Assembly: GCF_000715075.1 (NCBI RefSeq)
Contig: NC_134087.1
Location: forward strand, 190,061,276-190,125,275
Reading direction: 5' to 3'
Length of the DNA: 64,000 nucleotides
From: Nicotiana tabacum
Lineage: Eukaryota > Streptophyta > Magnoliopsida > Solanales > Solanaceae
In this document: in pieces, positions 43,868-55,943 of the stretch
Layout: each line of letters opens with the position of its first letter
How positions within the stretch are numbered: position 1 is the stretch's first letter
Position numbers and translations under genes: made by a program
Notes under the pieces: generated by a model
What the model was told of the DNA's origin: nothing
Databases searched by the model: none
What the model saw: only the letters and a program-made list of their open reading frames with translations

Positions 43868-45940
43868 TCAATGTGGGGCTTGACCCGGATGGCCTCCCAG
43901 CGTTCGATACATCCTTTCCAACTCCATTGCTAGATGACGAGCAAAAGTGGGAGCATGCTCTGTAAACCTTTCATAATCCATTCCTTGGCAGTTTACATAA
44001 CTTTGAGATGTGAAGACTGCCAGGTCGTGGATTTGTGCCCTGAAACCTTGGAGACGTTGGTCTTGGTCTTGCAATTGCTGCTGACGAGTGGTGGCTATAT
44101 CTCTGACATGGTTTTCACGATCTAGAGCTGATTCTAACAGAGCTCGGAGTTTGGCCTGCTCTAATCTTGCTTGCGATCTTTCCCTGTCGAGGTCTGCTTG
44201 TTGATGTTCTCTGTTGCATCTTCTTGCCTCTTCTAGTTGTGCACGAAGCTGGTCTTCTGATCGCATCCAATAGTCTTTTTCCTTCTTGAATTGTGCCTTG
44301 TCTTTTTCGGATTGCCTATCTTGGCGTTCCTTGTTAGATCTGGCTTCTTCGTTTAATTGTTGGATCCTTTCTTTTGCTTTGCTCAATGCCCTTTCGTTTT
44401 CCGCAAGAATGGAATCATAATCTTGCATTCTTTCAAAGAGATTGGCGATGGTTTTTTGATCCTTCCAGCTCCTCTTTGGCGTTTCAGAAACTCTTTTCAT
44501 TTTTTGGAATCGAGCATGAAGATTTTCATTCTCACAAGCTAGACTCTTTTTCTCGCCTTCGGCTTCTTGTGCTTGCAAATCTTTCTCCAAACTGAGGCTT
44601 CTTAGATTTTCTTTTAGGGCATGGATAGTTGCTTTGTACCCTTTTTCTTTTTCTCCCCAGATCAACCGCTCTTGGATTTTATCATTGAAGTTTTGAACAT
44701 GGGGTCTTTTTGTTGGCCTTTTTAGCTCAGGTTCTGGTACATCATCCACGCGAGACCGTTTTTCGAACCACCTTGCATATCCAGGATTTATCTCACCCTT
44801 TGTAGCGTCTAGGACTTGAGTATCACTTTTCAAGTATCGGCACCCATTCCACATCTGTTGAAGTAGAGCTTCGGGAATAGTGGCTTCTGGGTGTAATTCG
44901 ATTACTTGCATACTCAAATCTTCATCATCAGGAACTATTTGATATCTCCCTAGTTGCCTTAGGACTCTTAGTGGTGCATACGGCTGAATGCTTCTCAATC
45001 CCAATAGTAGTAGATAACTATTTGAGGTTGACATATGTATTGCTTCCCTCATCGGGAGCCATCCCAGGGTCCATTCAATTTGATTTGCCGTTAAAGCCTT
45101 TAGATGAGATACCCATGCTTCTATCCCTTCTGGAACCTGATAATTTTTTGTTCTTTCCTCATAGCTTTCGATGCAATTATCATTGTTTGACCCATACTGT
45201 ATGATCTTGGGCTGTTGTTGGAGATGTTCAATCACCCACATTTGCAACAAAATTTTGCATCCTTCGAAGACTTTTGCTCCTGATTTGCATAAAGTCAAAG
45301 CCCGATAAATATCTGATAGAATGATGGGGACAAGGGTGTGATTTTCTTTAGTGGTGAGGATTTGCACAACTTTTGCGGTGCGAATATCAATTGTTCGCTC
45401 TTTATTTGGGAAGACCATGACTCCTAGAAAAGCCACCATGAAAGCAAATCGACGGTGCATCTGCCAAGTGTCTTTGTTTTGTTTATTAGTAAGGCCTTTC
45501 TCATGAATTTCGAACCCATCTGACTTTCCAAACCTGGAATACAAAAAGTTGAAGGAATAACATCCATTGATGACATTGCTTTTCCTGATTTGACTGCTGA
45601 TGTTCAAAAGACCGAAGAATCGATGTACTGTAGGAGCCTTTGTGAATATCAAGCTTTGCTTTCTTAAACTTCCGTCAAAACCAGCATATCCAGCTATCTC
45701 CTCTAATGTAGGAGTAAGCTCGAAGTCAGAGAAACGAAAAACATTGTGAACAGGATCCCAAAAAGTTACTAACGCCGCAATCAGATCATCACGGGGTTTA
45801 ACTTTCATAATGTCCGTGAGATTTCCCAAATGCTTGACGACCCATTTTTGACCGTCTTCGTCTAAATCATACCACCACATTTGAAGCTGACATAGAAATT
45901 CTTCCGTACTTGTGGATGAGGGGCTTTGTGTGGTGCTCAT
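43868..45940 (-). CDS. Ogre ORF1 protein (DUF7745-like domain plus coiled coil)
   Basis: Intact frame from ATG 45940 (MSTTQSPSSTSTEEFLCQLQ) to a stop at 43868, 690 codons; an upstream in-frame Met at 45973 is possible. The N-terminal ~400 residues form a globular domain with FWDPVHNVFRFSDFELTPTL and LEEIAGYAGF, resembling the DUF7745 / plant-mobile-domain-like proteins that accompany Ogre and related elements. A linker with basic residues (KRPTKRPH) follows near residue 430, and then about 200 residues of Glu/Lys/Arg/Gln-rich coiled coil. The function of ORF1 in Ogre is unknown. It is upstream of gag in the same orientation, separated by about 500 bp. That this frame is fully open while the neighbours carry few lesions fits the young age of the element. 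Confidence 0.88.
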   Translation of the reverse strand: MSTTQSPSSTSTEEFLCQLQMWWYDLDEDGQKWVVKHLGNLTDIMKVKPRDDLIAALVTFWDPVHNVFRFSDFELTPTLEEIAGYAGFDGSLRKQSLIFTKAPTVHRFFGLLNISSQIRKSNVINGCYSFNFLYSRFGKSDGFEIHEKGLTNKQNKDTWQMHRRFAFMVAFLGVMVFPNKERTIDIRTAKVVQILTTKENHTLVPIILSDIYRALTLCKSGAKVFEGCKILLQMWVIEHLQQQPKIIQYGSNNDNCIESYEERTKNYQVPEGIEAWVSHLKALTANQIEWTLGWLPMREAIHMSTSNSYLLLLGLRSIQPYAPLRVLRQLGRYQIVPDDEDLSMQVIELHPEATIPEALLQQMWNGCRYLKSDTQVLDATKGEINPGYARWFEKRSRVDDVPEPELKRPTKRPHVQNFNDKIQERLIWGEKEKGYKATIHALKENLRSLSLEKDLQAQEAEGEKKSLACENENLHARFQKMKRVSETPKRSWKDQKTIANLFERMQDYDSILAENERALSKAKERIQQLNEEARSNKERQDRQSEKDKAQFKKEKDYWMRSEDQLRAQLEEARRCNREHQQADLDRERSQARLEQAKLRALLESALDRENHVRDIATTRQQQLQDQDQRLQGFRAQIHDLAVFTSQSYVNCQGMDYERFTEHAPTFARHLAMELERMYRTLGGHPGQAPH

Positions 45941-46719
45941 TTCGTATCTGAAATTTAATTTTAATAAAGTCAAAATTCATTTTGAAAATTTATACTAAAA
46001 AAAAATTCGAATTTTTTTTTTTTTTAAATACCTTTATTTCAAGATTTAAAACTTTTTTTCGAAATTTTTAAAACAACCCATTTTATTCCTCTCTTCTTAC
46101 CATGATTTCATTTAAACTGGTCAACAAGCATGTTCGAGGTAAATGAATGCACAAGTAGCAAGTAGGATGCATCATGATGGTCTTTTAATTTTTGGGTTCA
46201 CCTGTCCTAGACAGACCCAACCCCTGTGTTGAGTCTCCAAGGCCAAATGTGTATGATGCAAATAGACGTTCCTACTAGGGATCCGGTACATGGCTGAGTT
46301 ATTCTAAGTGTAAAACCTTAGGTTGATTGTTCTAAACCTGGCTTACCCAAACGGACAGTTTGAGCCGAAGCGGGGGCAACGTACCGGGAGCACGAAAGTC
46401 TGCCCGGCCTAGTTACTTGTCCCAACTCCGTCTTATTTGGTATGACTTTAACAGAAAGGTGGGTCACGCGCACGTGTACACCATAAATTCAGAAGACTCA
46501 GAAAGAAGGGGGTTTCGTAGCAGTTGTATATATTCACAATTCAAATAATATTAAAGCGGTAAAAAAACATTTAGCATATTAGCATATAAACAGTTGAAAA
46601 TCATATAGTAAATAAAGCCAATTAACACAGATATTTTAAGCTCGAATTCTTTAAACCCTGAACCAATGTTTCTGGGTCACAATAACACTGGTTAAAGTCC
46701 CCAGCAGAGTCGCCAGAGC
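45941..46719 (-). other. Ogre 5' leader with tRNA-Arg primer-binding site
   Basis: The untranslated leader between the 5' LTR and ORF1. The primer-binding site on the minus strand is TGGCGACTCTGCTGGGGA (46715-46698), four bases from the LTR. It is complementary to the 3' end of a plant tRNA-Arg (...TCCCCAGCGGAGTCGCCA as known) with one mismatch. This primer is characteristic of Ogre. The rest of the leader shows no frame. Confidence 0.75.
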
Positions 46720-47620
46720 TGTCGCACCTCCTTTTTACCGCGCCCGCGGGGCGCGTGGGGAGTTTTCTCCAATTGAAGGACAGTCGAAACGGGATTTGTT
46801 TATTTGTTTCAGAGTCGCCACCTGGGAATTTTAAGGCGTCCCAAGTCACCAATTTTAATCCCTGAATCGAGGAGAATATGACTCTGTTTATTATTCTGCG
46901 AACCAGAAATCCTGAGTAAGGAATTCTGTTAATCCGGAAGAAGGTGTTAGGCATTTCCGAATTCCGTGGTTCTAGCACGGTCGCTTAACTGTTTTTATTA
47001 TTGGCTTAATTATCTTGATTTTATTAAATATATTGATGTTACATGATTTTACTACCGCTTATACTTATTGTGATTGAGGACCCTTCTTTGAATCGAATTA
47101 CGCGTACGTATATTCGTGTTATAAATTTAAAAATGCGGAATTGTGTCACGCGTACGTGTACACGATAACTTTTGGTAATATATTTATTAAACAATCATTT
47201 TTCGAAATCGTGTCGAATCAAGAATATTTGTTTTTCTTAAATAGTGAACCGTACATCTCGGGTTTTTATGAAATTGATTTAACGCCTTTGGAAAAATCCT
47301 TTTATTAAATATTCGCTCGAAATTGCGCGTACGCATAATCCGAATTTTTTGCTTTTAAAAATATAATCAGGGTACGCGAACGTATCCCTAATTGCGCAAA
47401 ATATTTGTAATGATATCAGGGATTTTTCCACAAATTGTTTATTATATTATGAGAAATCTTCATTTAAGATACCCATTAATTCTTGAAAAAGAATTCATAA
47501 TTTATTGAATGTTGCCCGTTGATTATAATTTCCGAATATAAGTTATATTCATTCCAACTATTCAAATTCAAAGGACAGAATAAAAATATGATTAATACTA
47601 TCTTTTAAAACAAATATGAC

Positions 47621-47657
<37 letters not shown>

Positions 47658-50600
47658 AAAGAATAAATTGCATATGAAACTGAAAATGAATGATTCATAA
47701 AGGAAGGAAATATTTTCCAAGAAATTTCATTATTTACTTAATGCAAATTCTATTTCTAATTACCATTTGATTTAAAGTGTTGCAATTTGTGCATATACAT
47801 CTCAACTTATTCTCATATACTCGTTTTAATCTTAATAGACGAAATTAATTTAATTAATTATGCCTATGATTGAGTTAGGATAGATATAGAAATAATCAAA
47901 CCAATTTGATTCTCAATCTATGTGAATTATTACTAACTATTAATTTTCACATTGTATAAGTTCCTAAGCCCTTTATTATTAAAAAAGAGAACAAATCTTG
48001 TTGACTTAATAAAATGATATTGCATACAATATTACTTACCATATTTGACATTTTGAACATACGGATTATACTAACGCATCTTTCAACTATAAATTATGAA
48101 CACAACCAATGTTATGCCGAAAGATAGCAAATTGCAACCAATCATCATCTAGCTTTAAACAACAACTAATTAACTAACAAAATAAACTAATAGCATATTT
48201 TCTTTGATAATGCCATATTATGCTATACCTATCTAACAATACCATAAAGTGTAAATAAAAGCCAACTTTCTGTCATGCTTCCTATTTACACAACTCATAG
48301 ATAACTAAACTAATGAAATTTGACATGGATAACATTATTACAAAGTTTTATATAAATTTCAAAATAAGACAATTAACTTGTAGCCATCGAGTCGAACTCA
48401 CTACTGGTTAACCAACATGAAACCAAAGCTGAAATTTTCAACTAAAGAACTCAAATGAGTAGAAGACAGTATTACAATTCAAACTCTATTTATTTGTCAT
48501 GTTGAATCTCTTTCCAACATAAAATTTAAAAGACATGTACCTGAAAATGAAGGTAGGAGGAGTAAATTTCAGCAGTAGAAGCAGTAACAAAATCAGCAGA
48601 ATATACCAATAACACAGCAAGTCTGAACAAGAATAGGATTCAAAGAGCCCGGATGCACAGTAAAAGTACTTTTAAGAAATTTCAGATTTTTAACTGAAGA
48701 ATGAGATCGAACAAATCCGGACAGATTCAATACCAAGAATAATATTTCTGATTTTGAGGTTTAGAACAAAGCAGACTGAAAAAAAAACTTTCAATTTCAA
48801 AAACACAGAATCAACTTCAATACTAATTTCCGATGTAGGATTCTGTTTTAATGTTTCTATTTTCTTTTCTTTCTATCTTCCTTTTCAAATTTCTGTTTAA
48901 ACTATCTCTAAGCTCTCCAAATTTGGGTGTAAAACTCTCTTCTCTCTTCAAGTTTTCTGAAAACTCTCTCTGAAAACTCCTCTCTAAAAAAAAAACTTAT
49001 CCCTCTAAGGTCTGTCCAGCTCCTGTATTTATACAGGGCTGGTTGCACCCTTTTAATGCTGGATGGACCCTTTATCCCTTTAAAAATCAGAAAGTTTTTC
49101 CATTAAAACTACTTTTGAATATTTTAAAACTAAGTGCTATTTATCCTGTTTTTCAGCAGCCCCATTATCCCTTGTTCCCCATTATTATCATTAACTAATA
49201 GCCATTAATACTCCATTATCAGCACACTATCACATTATTTCAATCCCAATAGTACCCCTTTGAAATCCTGATGTTATTACTGAAAAATCAGAACCTACTG
49301 CAAAACAGATTCTAAAATCTGTATAAACTTAATTATCTTTCTGATTTACAGCTATAACCAATCTTATTAACCTCCTAACACAATTGTATTTGACCAACAT
49401 TTTGTAAACTTGAATTCAAACTTGACATTACAGCAATATTACACTGAATTCAGAACTAACATCATAACAACATATTACTGAAATTATCATAACAATTCAG
49501 ACTGGACTTAACATTGAACCAAGATCAAACACACACAGGGTCATGGTCAATATACTGACAATGCCCTGTTCAGAAAACAATACATACACATCATACATTT
49601 GAATTTACTGGTTTATTAAACAAGAACTAACTGATTAACAATAACTAATTAACTGGTTATGGTAAAATAATCTATTCAAGACAGGCTGTCTCAGTCAACA
49701 TTTTCAAAAGCAAGATTCACAATACAACTAATCGACGAACTTAATCTAGTCGATTACACACATTGTAATAAATCACAATCAATAGAAACAATTCACATTC
49801 GGATCAAGTAGATAGGTAGGAGACAGAAATGACATAATTAATCAAAATAAAAAATATAAAAAATTTACAAGCTATTAATACAGACAACAATACACGTAGA
49901 ATACACAAAAGAAATAGAAAAATACCTCTGAATTTTAATCAGACTCGAACTCAACTCGGCTTCGGATTTTTGTTTGAAATCAAACAGACTTTATTCGAAG
50001 TATTCTCAGTTGAGAATACCTCGATTAAAGTCTCTTAGACCTCAACCCTTTACTCGAATTGGAGAAATTCCAAGATTGGAAATTTTTTAGGGTTTCAGGT
50101 TCTTGGATCTTAAATCCGAACATTTCCGGGCAGATTCGAAGGGAACCAAACATGATACAAGGGTGAGGGTAGCCTAGGGGTCATTTGGTGTTAGTTTGAA
50201 ATGGATCTGAGTTTGTTCTTGTTTGGTCCGAATCTTCAAAAGAAGATTCGAGAAGTTCAGAACTGATTCGAGCCAAACTAACTTCAGATCCATAACAAGG
50301 CATACTAGGGGGTACTATGGTGTTAACTAGGGGTTGTTTGGTTTAGATCTAAACTCGGCTCGAATCTTCAAATGAAGATTCGAGAACCTTCAGGAAGATT
50401 CGAGAACCTTCAGGAAGATTCGAGCCAAGAGGCTAACATATTCGGATAGAGGGTGTTCAGGCGGTTCTGGGGTGTTAAGGTGCAGACCGGCGGCGTTGAT
50501 GCCGCCGGGTTTCAGGCGAAGGGGAATAGGGGCGGCTAGGTTTAGGGATTTGGTTTGGAACGATGATGAACAGGAACGGAGGGGGGGTGTTTAGTTAGGG

Positions 50601-51347
50601 GGCCGGGGTAAGGATTATGGGTTTATATAGGGGAATGGTGGGTGGATATTGACCGTTGGATTAGGTAGGATGGACGGCTGAGATCTATTCACTTAACCAA
50701 ACGGTGTCGTTTGGTTTAAGTTAGGGGGACGGGTTGAACCGGGTATTGGATCGGGTAAAGGTCTCGGGTTAGGGTGATGAAATCTTGGCCGTTGGATGGA
50801 CTTAATCCAACGACCCCTGAGAAGCTACGACCAAACGCTGTTGTTTTGGCTTGTATGGATTGGACCGGTCTTGGGGCTACCTGGATTGGGCTGTGGGGGT
50901 AATTTGATTTGGGCCTGGATTTAAATCCAGGTCCGATTTTGTATTTTGTATATATATATATTTTTTCATTTTTTTTTCTAATTTAAATTTCTAATTGTAA
51001 TTATAAAACAATTTTAACTTCACAAAAATATATTAATTACTCTATAACAATTATTTAACACATAGACAAAACATCAATCACACAGTGAAACATTTAAAAT
51101 AGAACCAATGCATATTTTTGTGATTTTATTTAAATTATCTCTTAAATGCATAATTAAATCCTATATGCATGCAATATGTATTTTATTTTATTTTTTCATT
51201 TTATTATGACAATGTAAACACTTACGGACATAACACAAGTATTTAACACCACGCAAATTCAAAAATTACACAGTAAAAGAAATTTATTTTATTTTTTGAT
51301 TTATTTTGTAGTAGTTTTTTTCGTAAGGCAAAAATCACGTGCTCACA
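46720..51347 (-). repeat. 5' LTR of Ogre (right copy)
   Basis: Direct repeat of 26985-31604 with few differences. These include a longer TA tract (47622-47654) and an extra 20-bp tandem copy of CGAGAACCTTCAGGAAGATT (about 50380-50420) absent from the left copy. On the minus strand it should contain the promoter of the genomic RNA; no single TATA box stands out in the AT-rich sequence. Confidence 0.95.
47622..47654. repeat. TA microsatellite in the right Ogre LTR
   Basis: About 16.5 TA units, five more than the same site in the left LTR. Confidence 0.9.
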
Positions 51348-51352
51348 GAAAG

Positions 51353-52257
51353 AATAACTGGCAAAGTAGAATTTGAGCCTAAGAACTCATACCTGAGGTG
51401 TGGAGGCAGTGGTTTCAACTCTAACACTAGAGGCTCCTCAATTGAAGGTTTTGTTTGTGGAGTTTTTCTATTCTCGAGGTCCAAAGATAATTTCCTAGGC
51501 TCATAAGAATAAGATCTCATTCCATGTAAAACATTCACGCACTCCACCTGGCTTGCATCCTCATTGACATCAAGATTCAATAGTACGACGTCCAATGGGT
51601 CCTCCACATTGATCATTGCAATAGTGTCATCAATTATCACCGATGTAACGAGGTCAAAAAAGAGCACACCTCAGTACTATTGGGCTGCTTCATTGATTTG
51701 CACACATGAAAGACCACTATTTCATCACCCACCCGGAAGGTGAGTTCCCCTGCTTCTACATCAACCAATGCCTTCCTCGTAGCTAGGAAAGGTCTTCCCA
51801 ATATGATTGGAACTTCATAGTCCACCTCGCAGTCCAAGATCACAAAGTCAGCTGGCAAGATAAATTTGTCCACCCGGACAAGAACATCATCAATAATACC
51901 CAATGGTCTCTTCATTGTTCTATCTGCCATTTGTAATCTCATAGAAGTCGGCCTCGGCTGCCCGATACCAAAAGTCTTAAAACCGTAATAGGGCATCAAA
52001 TTGATACTAGCCCCCAAATCACATAGAGCTTTAGCAAAATTCGCACTCCCAATGGTGCAAGGAATGGTGATAGCACCAGGATCTTCAAGCTTCGGGGCCA
52101 TTGAATGCACTATAGAACTAACTTGGTGAGTCATCTGTATAGTTTCACAATCCATAGAATGCTTCTTTGTGACCAAGTCTTTCATGAATTTTGCATAGCC
52201 CGACATTTGTTCAAGAGCCTCCACCAAAGGCATATTAATGGACAAGTTCTTCTTCAT
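51353..52257 (-). pseudogene. Protease and start of pol of the Athila element (cut by Ogre)
   Basis: Minus strand 52257-51353. It starts MKKNLSINMPLVEALEQM and has the aspartic protease region with AKALCDLGASINLMPYYGF (the DLGAS version of the D-T/S-G active site, about 52035-52000) and VPIILGRPFLATRKALVD. A frameshift near 51650-51660 leads to the RT-linker part (ELKPLPPHLRYEFLGSNSTL), which ends at the Ogre boundary and resumes at 26979. Protease would process the Athila Gag-Pol. It is broken by the frameshift and the Ogre insertion. Confidence 0.83.
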
Positions 52258-52304
52258 GACAATGAACTTTTAAACTAATTCCTACTTTTCTGCTTCGTGA
52301 GCCT

Positions 52305-54201
52305 TTAAGGATAAGGTGGAGGTGGACTTGACAAATGAGCCTTGGCTTTTGGCACAACTGGCTCCGGCATGTCTATTATGTGTTTCCTAGACGGGTTCAC
52401 ATCATTTTGAGTTTCCACCTCGACATCTTGAATATCAATCCTCACTTCTTTGTTCACATTTTCATCAACCGCATTTTCAACTACCAAAGGGACTTCATCT
52501 TCTTGCAACTCAACATCATCATCCAAGATTTGCTTTTGTTTGGAGGCATTCACATCACCGCCTCTCCCACTTCTTGTTGTAACCACCATAACATGGTTGT
52601 TCCCACCTTTCGGGTTCACTACCGTATTACTTGGCAGAGTACCCTTAGGGCGAGTATTTAAAGACTGTGAGATTTGGCCTAACTGCACTTCCAAGTTTCT
52701 AATAGAGGTATTGTGGGAAGCCAACTGTGCATTCGAGTCCGCATTCTTCTTCATCATCTGTTCGAACATCATTTCAATTCTACCCATATCATTTCTAGAA
52801 GAACTAGGACCTTGGGATGGAAATGGTGGTGGATTGTTCGGTTGTTGCTACATTGGGGGCCTTTGAAAGCCTTGCCCCCGGTTTCCTTGGATTCCGGTGT
52901 TCCATCCACCTTGATTGTTATTGCCACCCCAATTATTGTTATTTCCATTCCAATTCCCTTGGTTGCTCTGATTGTTATTCTGATTGCCTCAGTTGTTGTT
53001 TTGGTTATTGTTCCCTTAATTACCATTGTTTTGTTGTTGATTTCCCTAATTGCCTTGAGGTCTCCATTGTTGTTGGTTGGAAGAGTTGCCCCGTTGGCCT
53101 TGATAATTATTCACGTATTGAACCTCTTCACTTTGTTCATCATAACAATCATTTTGAAATCCATCACAGTCATTATCAAATTGCCCAGAATTCCCTTAGT
53201 TTTGTTGCCTTCTTTGCCTTCTTTTGTTGACAAGCATATTGACACCCTCCAATGCATTCACTTGGCGAGGATTTTAGACTTGTTGCAACTGTGCCTTTGC
53301 CAATTGGTTCATAGTAGTTGTCAACTCAGCTTTAGCTTGCCCATGATCATGTATTTATTTGTGCAAATTAGTGACCGTGGGGTCACCTTGAGGCACATTG
53401 GCTCTACTTTGCCATGCAGAAGAAGTGTCAGCCATCTCGTCAAGTATATCACATGCCTCATTATATGACAGCTTCATAAAGTTGCCCCCGATAAGTTGGT
53501 TCACTATGTATTGCTTTGTGGTGTTAATGCCCCGGTAGAAAGTTTGTTGGATCATAACCTCGGTCATATTATTGTTGGGGCATTTTTTCACCATTGTTCT
53601 ATAATACTCCCAAATCTTATGCAAAGGTTCCGTGGGCTCTTGCTTGAAGGCCAATATCTCATCTTGCAATGCCGCCAAATGCCCCGGTGAGAAAAATTTA
53701 GCAATGAAAGTATCCGCCAACTCATCCCAAGTAGTGATTGAATGGTTGGGAAGTTGCTCGAGCCAATCCAATGCCTTCCCTCTAAGTGAGAATGGGAAGA
53801 ATCTCAACCTAAGAGCATCCTCAGACACATTAGTCTACTTGCTCCCCCAACATGTATCCACAAACCCCTTGAGATGTTTGTAAGCATTTTGATTTTTTTG
53901 CGCCCGTGAAGTACCCGCGTTGCTCTAGTAAGGTCAACATCACATTGGTTATTTGAAAATTGCTCGCCCGGATTCGGGGTGGGACAATAGCACTTGCATA
54001 GACTTAGTTCGGAAGCACTCTAGGAGCCACTCTTGGAAGTGGCAGAGGAGGGTCTGGAATATTGTCATTAACATTAGCATTATCCTGGCGGCCTCTATGT
54101 TGTCCCTGAGGTACAAGAGGCACCTCATCATATCCGACATCATCTACCTCCTCCCCCGCAATCACATTTCCAAGAGGGTCATTAGCGTTGTTCACTGCCA
54201 T
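52305..54201 (-). pseudogene. gag of the Athila element (broken)
   Basis: Starts at ATG 54201 (MAVNNANDPLGNVIAGEEVD), reads through a TAG near 54005, then a stop near 53835, to the capsid region LRLRFFPFSLRGKALDWLEQ (about 53810-53750). That segment with ITTWDELADTFIAKFF is the plant retrotransposon gag domain. After a stop at 53355 come several hundred bases of Gln/Asn/Gly-rich coding sequence (about 53200-52830) with several stops in place of Trp or Gln, then a final open part (52787-52305) of variable, acidic sequence. Product would be the capsid protein. No zinc knuckle was found. Confidence 0.78.
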
Positions 54202-54294
54202 TTGGTACTTGAGTTATGACACAAACAAGTTAGTAACAAAGAAGTAAAGAATAACAATACACAAAACTAACTGAATAGATAGCCAAAACTGTTA

Positions 54295-54312
54295 GCTCCC
54301 CGGCAATGGTAC
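54295..54312 (-). other. Primer-binding site of the Athila element
   Basis: Minus strand TGGTACCATTGCCGGGGA, close to the tRNA-Asp complementary site TGGCGCCGTTGCCGGGGA used by Athila elements (three mismatches). It is separated from the LTR end TCGATCA by a few bases (ACTTTT). Confidence 0.7.
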
Positions 54313-54320
54313 CAAAAAGT

Positions 54321-55855
54321 TGATCGAGGCCTACTCCACACTACTATTGAGTAGCAATAGAGGGTCGGAGCAGCTTTTACCCGATTTAGGGTCGGGATCG
54401 ATTTCCACAGAGAGCTAGAATTTGGAATCGAGTATCTATATAGTTTAGGGTTACGTATGTGTTTCCAAATTGCACTTCTAATCATTTTTGGGGTGTTTGA
54501 TTTACTTCTACTTTTATCAAACTACAATGGTAAATGAATCTAGATTAAGCTAAGAGTAAAACTAAAGAGGGTTATTCGAATGGTTTAAAATGTACTAGGG
54601 TAGTGAGTTTCACCTAGGTGGTCAATTGATGGGTAATTGAATCTAAGACACGATTGACATGATTAGGGAGTATGATTTAACCGTTGCACGATATTACCCA
54701 CTCTACACCTCTCGGTGGTTCGATTGATTTTGTACGAATTGACTTTCTCAAGACCAATTGGGTATGTAAATTTGCACAAGCAATCAAGGTTCAAGTCAGG
54801 TATTACTCTCTCGAGGTTTAACCCTTTAATTGGGGATATCAATCTCTTGAGTACGGACAAATTCCTTGTTGGACCAATTACGGAGACTTAGGCTCTCTTT
54901 CTCAAGAAGAGCTCAAGTCAACTAAACACAAACTAGTGTTTGCAACCACTAATTCAGTAATTAACCATCAAATTGGTCCAAATATCAAACACCCATAGTC
55001 AATCTAGCCATAAAATTCAAGACCCATCAATTACCCACAGAAGGATTGAGCCACAATCCTAGCTTATGGGTCTAGCTACTCATAATTAAAGAAGAAAAGC
55101 AAGAAATAGATGAAGAACAACTCATATTAATTAATTACTAAGATAAACAATAAGATTCAATGATGAAATGTAGATAAAATTGCCCAAAATGGCTAAAATA
55201 TTCGAACCTACGAGCGCAGCTATGTTTTAAAACTATCTGATACCCTAAAAATGGGAAAAGAAGCTATTTATACTAAGCTGAAAAATCTAGACAAAAATAC
55301 CCCGGCGAGGCTAGTGCGGACCGCACAAAATGGTGTGCGGCCGCACTAGGGCTCTGTGCTTGAAAATCTAACTCTCTGAACTCGGGCACTACGAAGGTAG
55401 AGTATGGACTGCGGCCGCAGAGGCTTCTAGTACGGTCCGCAAAAAATGGAGCGCGGACTGCATTTGCTTGAACTCGGAATTTGTCAACTCTCTGATCCTC
55501 CTTACTGCTGACCGTACTAAATTGAGTGTGTCCGCATTGATCTTAGTGCAAATCGCACAAAACCTAGTACGGCCGCATTGCCTTTGTGCCTGAATGTCAT
55601 GCTCCTTGAACTTCACAGTACGGACCGCACAGAATGGTATGCGGCTGCACTAGCCTTGGTTTGCCTGAGCTTTGTCTTGTCTTGACACTTGTGCAAGTTT
55701 CACTCCTTTTGAGCTGATCTTTGACATCTTGTCACCTTGTTGATCAAACCTGCAATCAAGCATAACTTGTGAGCCTTTGGGACTATTTTGTACACATTTC
55801 TAATCAAAACTTAAGCAAGAAGGAGTATAAAATGTATCAAAATCCCTAGTTATCA
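54321..55855 (-). repeat. 5' LTR of the Athila element (complete, 1535 bp)
   Basis: Plus-strand ends are TGATCGAGG at 54321 and GTTATCA at 55855; on the minus strand it begins TGATAACTAGGG and ends CCTCGATCA. It contains a GTGCGG palindrome cluster at 55313-55645. It is complete, unlike the left copy, and continues outward into a further 88 bp of Athila internal sequence. Confidence 0.85.
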
Positions 55856-55943
55856 ACTCCCCCAAACTTAAGCTTTTGCTTGTCCTTATGCAAACAAAAT
55901 AAGACCCACCCCTCAAGGAAAAATCCAAGAAAATTCAGTTGTC
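55856..55943 (-). repeat. Residual 3' internal Athila sequence outside the 5' LTR
   Basis: 88 bp beginning with the polypurine tract (ACTCCCCCAAACTTAAG on the plus strand) and matching 19019-19099. In a normal element this belongs upstream of the 3' LTR, not outside the 5' LTR. It ends abruptly in Del gag at 55944. Confidence 0.8.

Larger units (their letters stand above)
26985..51347 (-). mobile_element. Ogre (Tat-lineage) LTR retrotransposon, nearly intact, 24.4 kb
   Basis: Bounded by LTRs of 4620 bp (26985-31604) and 4628 bp (46720-51347), with a perfect 5-bp target duplication GAAAG (26980-26984, 51348-51352) in Athila pol. Minus-strand order: 5' LTR, tRNA-Arg primer site, ORF1, gag-protease, 183-nt intron, RT-RNase H-integrase, a minisatellite-bearing 3' untranslated region, polypurine tract and 3' LTR. 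Size, extra ORF upstream of gag, intron between protease and RT, and 3'-UTR tandem repeats are the published hallmarks of Ogre. The LTRs are very similar (roughly 1-2% different by eye), so insertion is recent. Only three coding lesions were found: one frameshift and two stops. Confidence 0.95.
17979..55943 (-). mobile_element. Athila-lineage Ty3/gypsy element with env-like gene, interrupted by Ogre
   Basis: Reading on the minus strand: 88 bp of 3' internal sequence (55943-55856), a complete LTR (55855-54321), primer-binding site, gag, protease, [Ogre insertion 51347-26985], RT, RNase H, integrase, spacer, env-like gene, non-coding 3' part, polypurine tract, and a truncated LTR (19018-17979). 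The LTR starts TGATAACTAGGG and ends TCGATCA on the minus strand. Athila assignment rests on the tRNA-Asp type primer site, the LRYEFLG...IGWTLADIKGI pol sequence and the downstream env-like ORF. Both outer ends are abnormal, so no target duplication can be read. The two LTR copies differ by roughly 8-10%. All genes are damaged. Confidence 0.85.
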
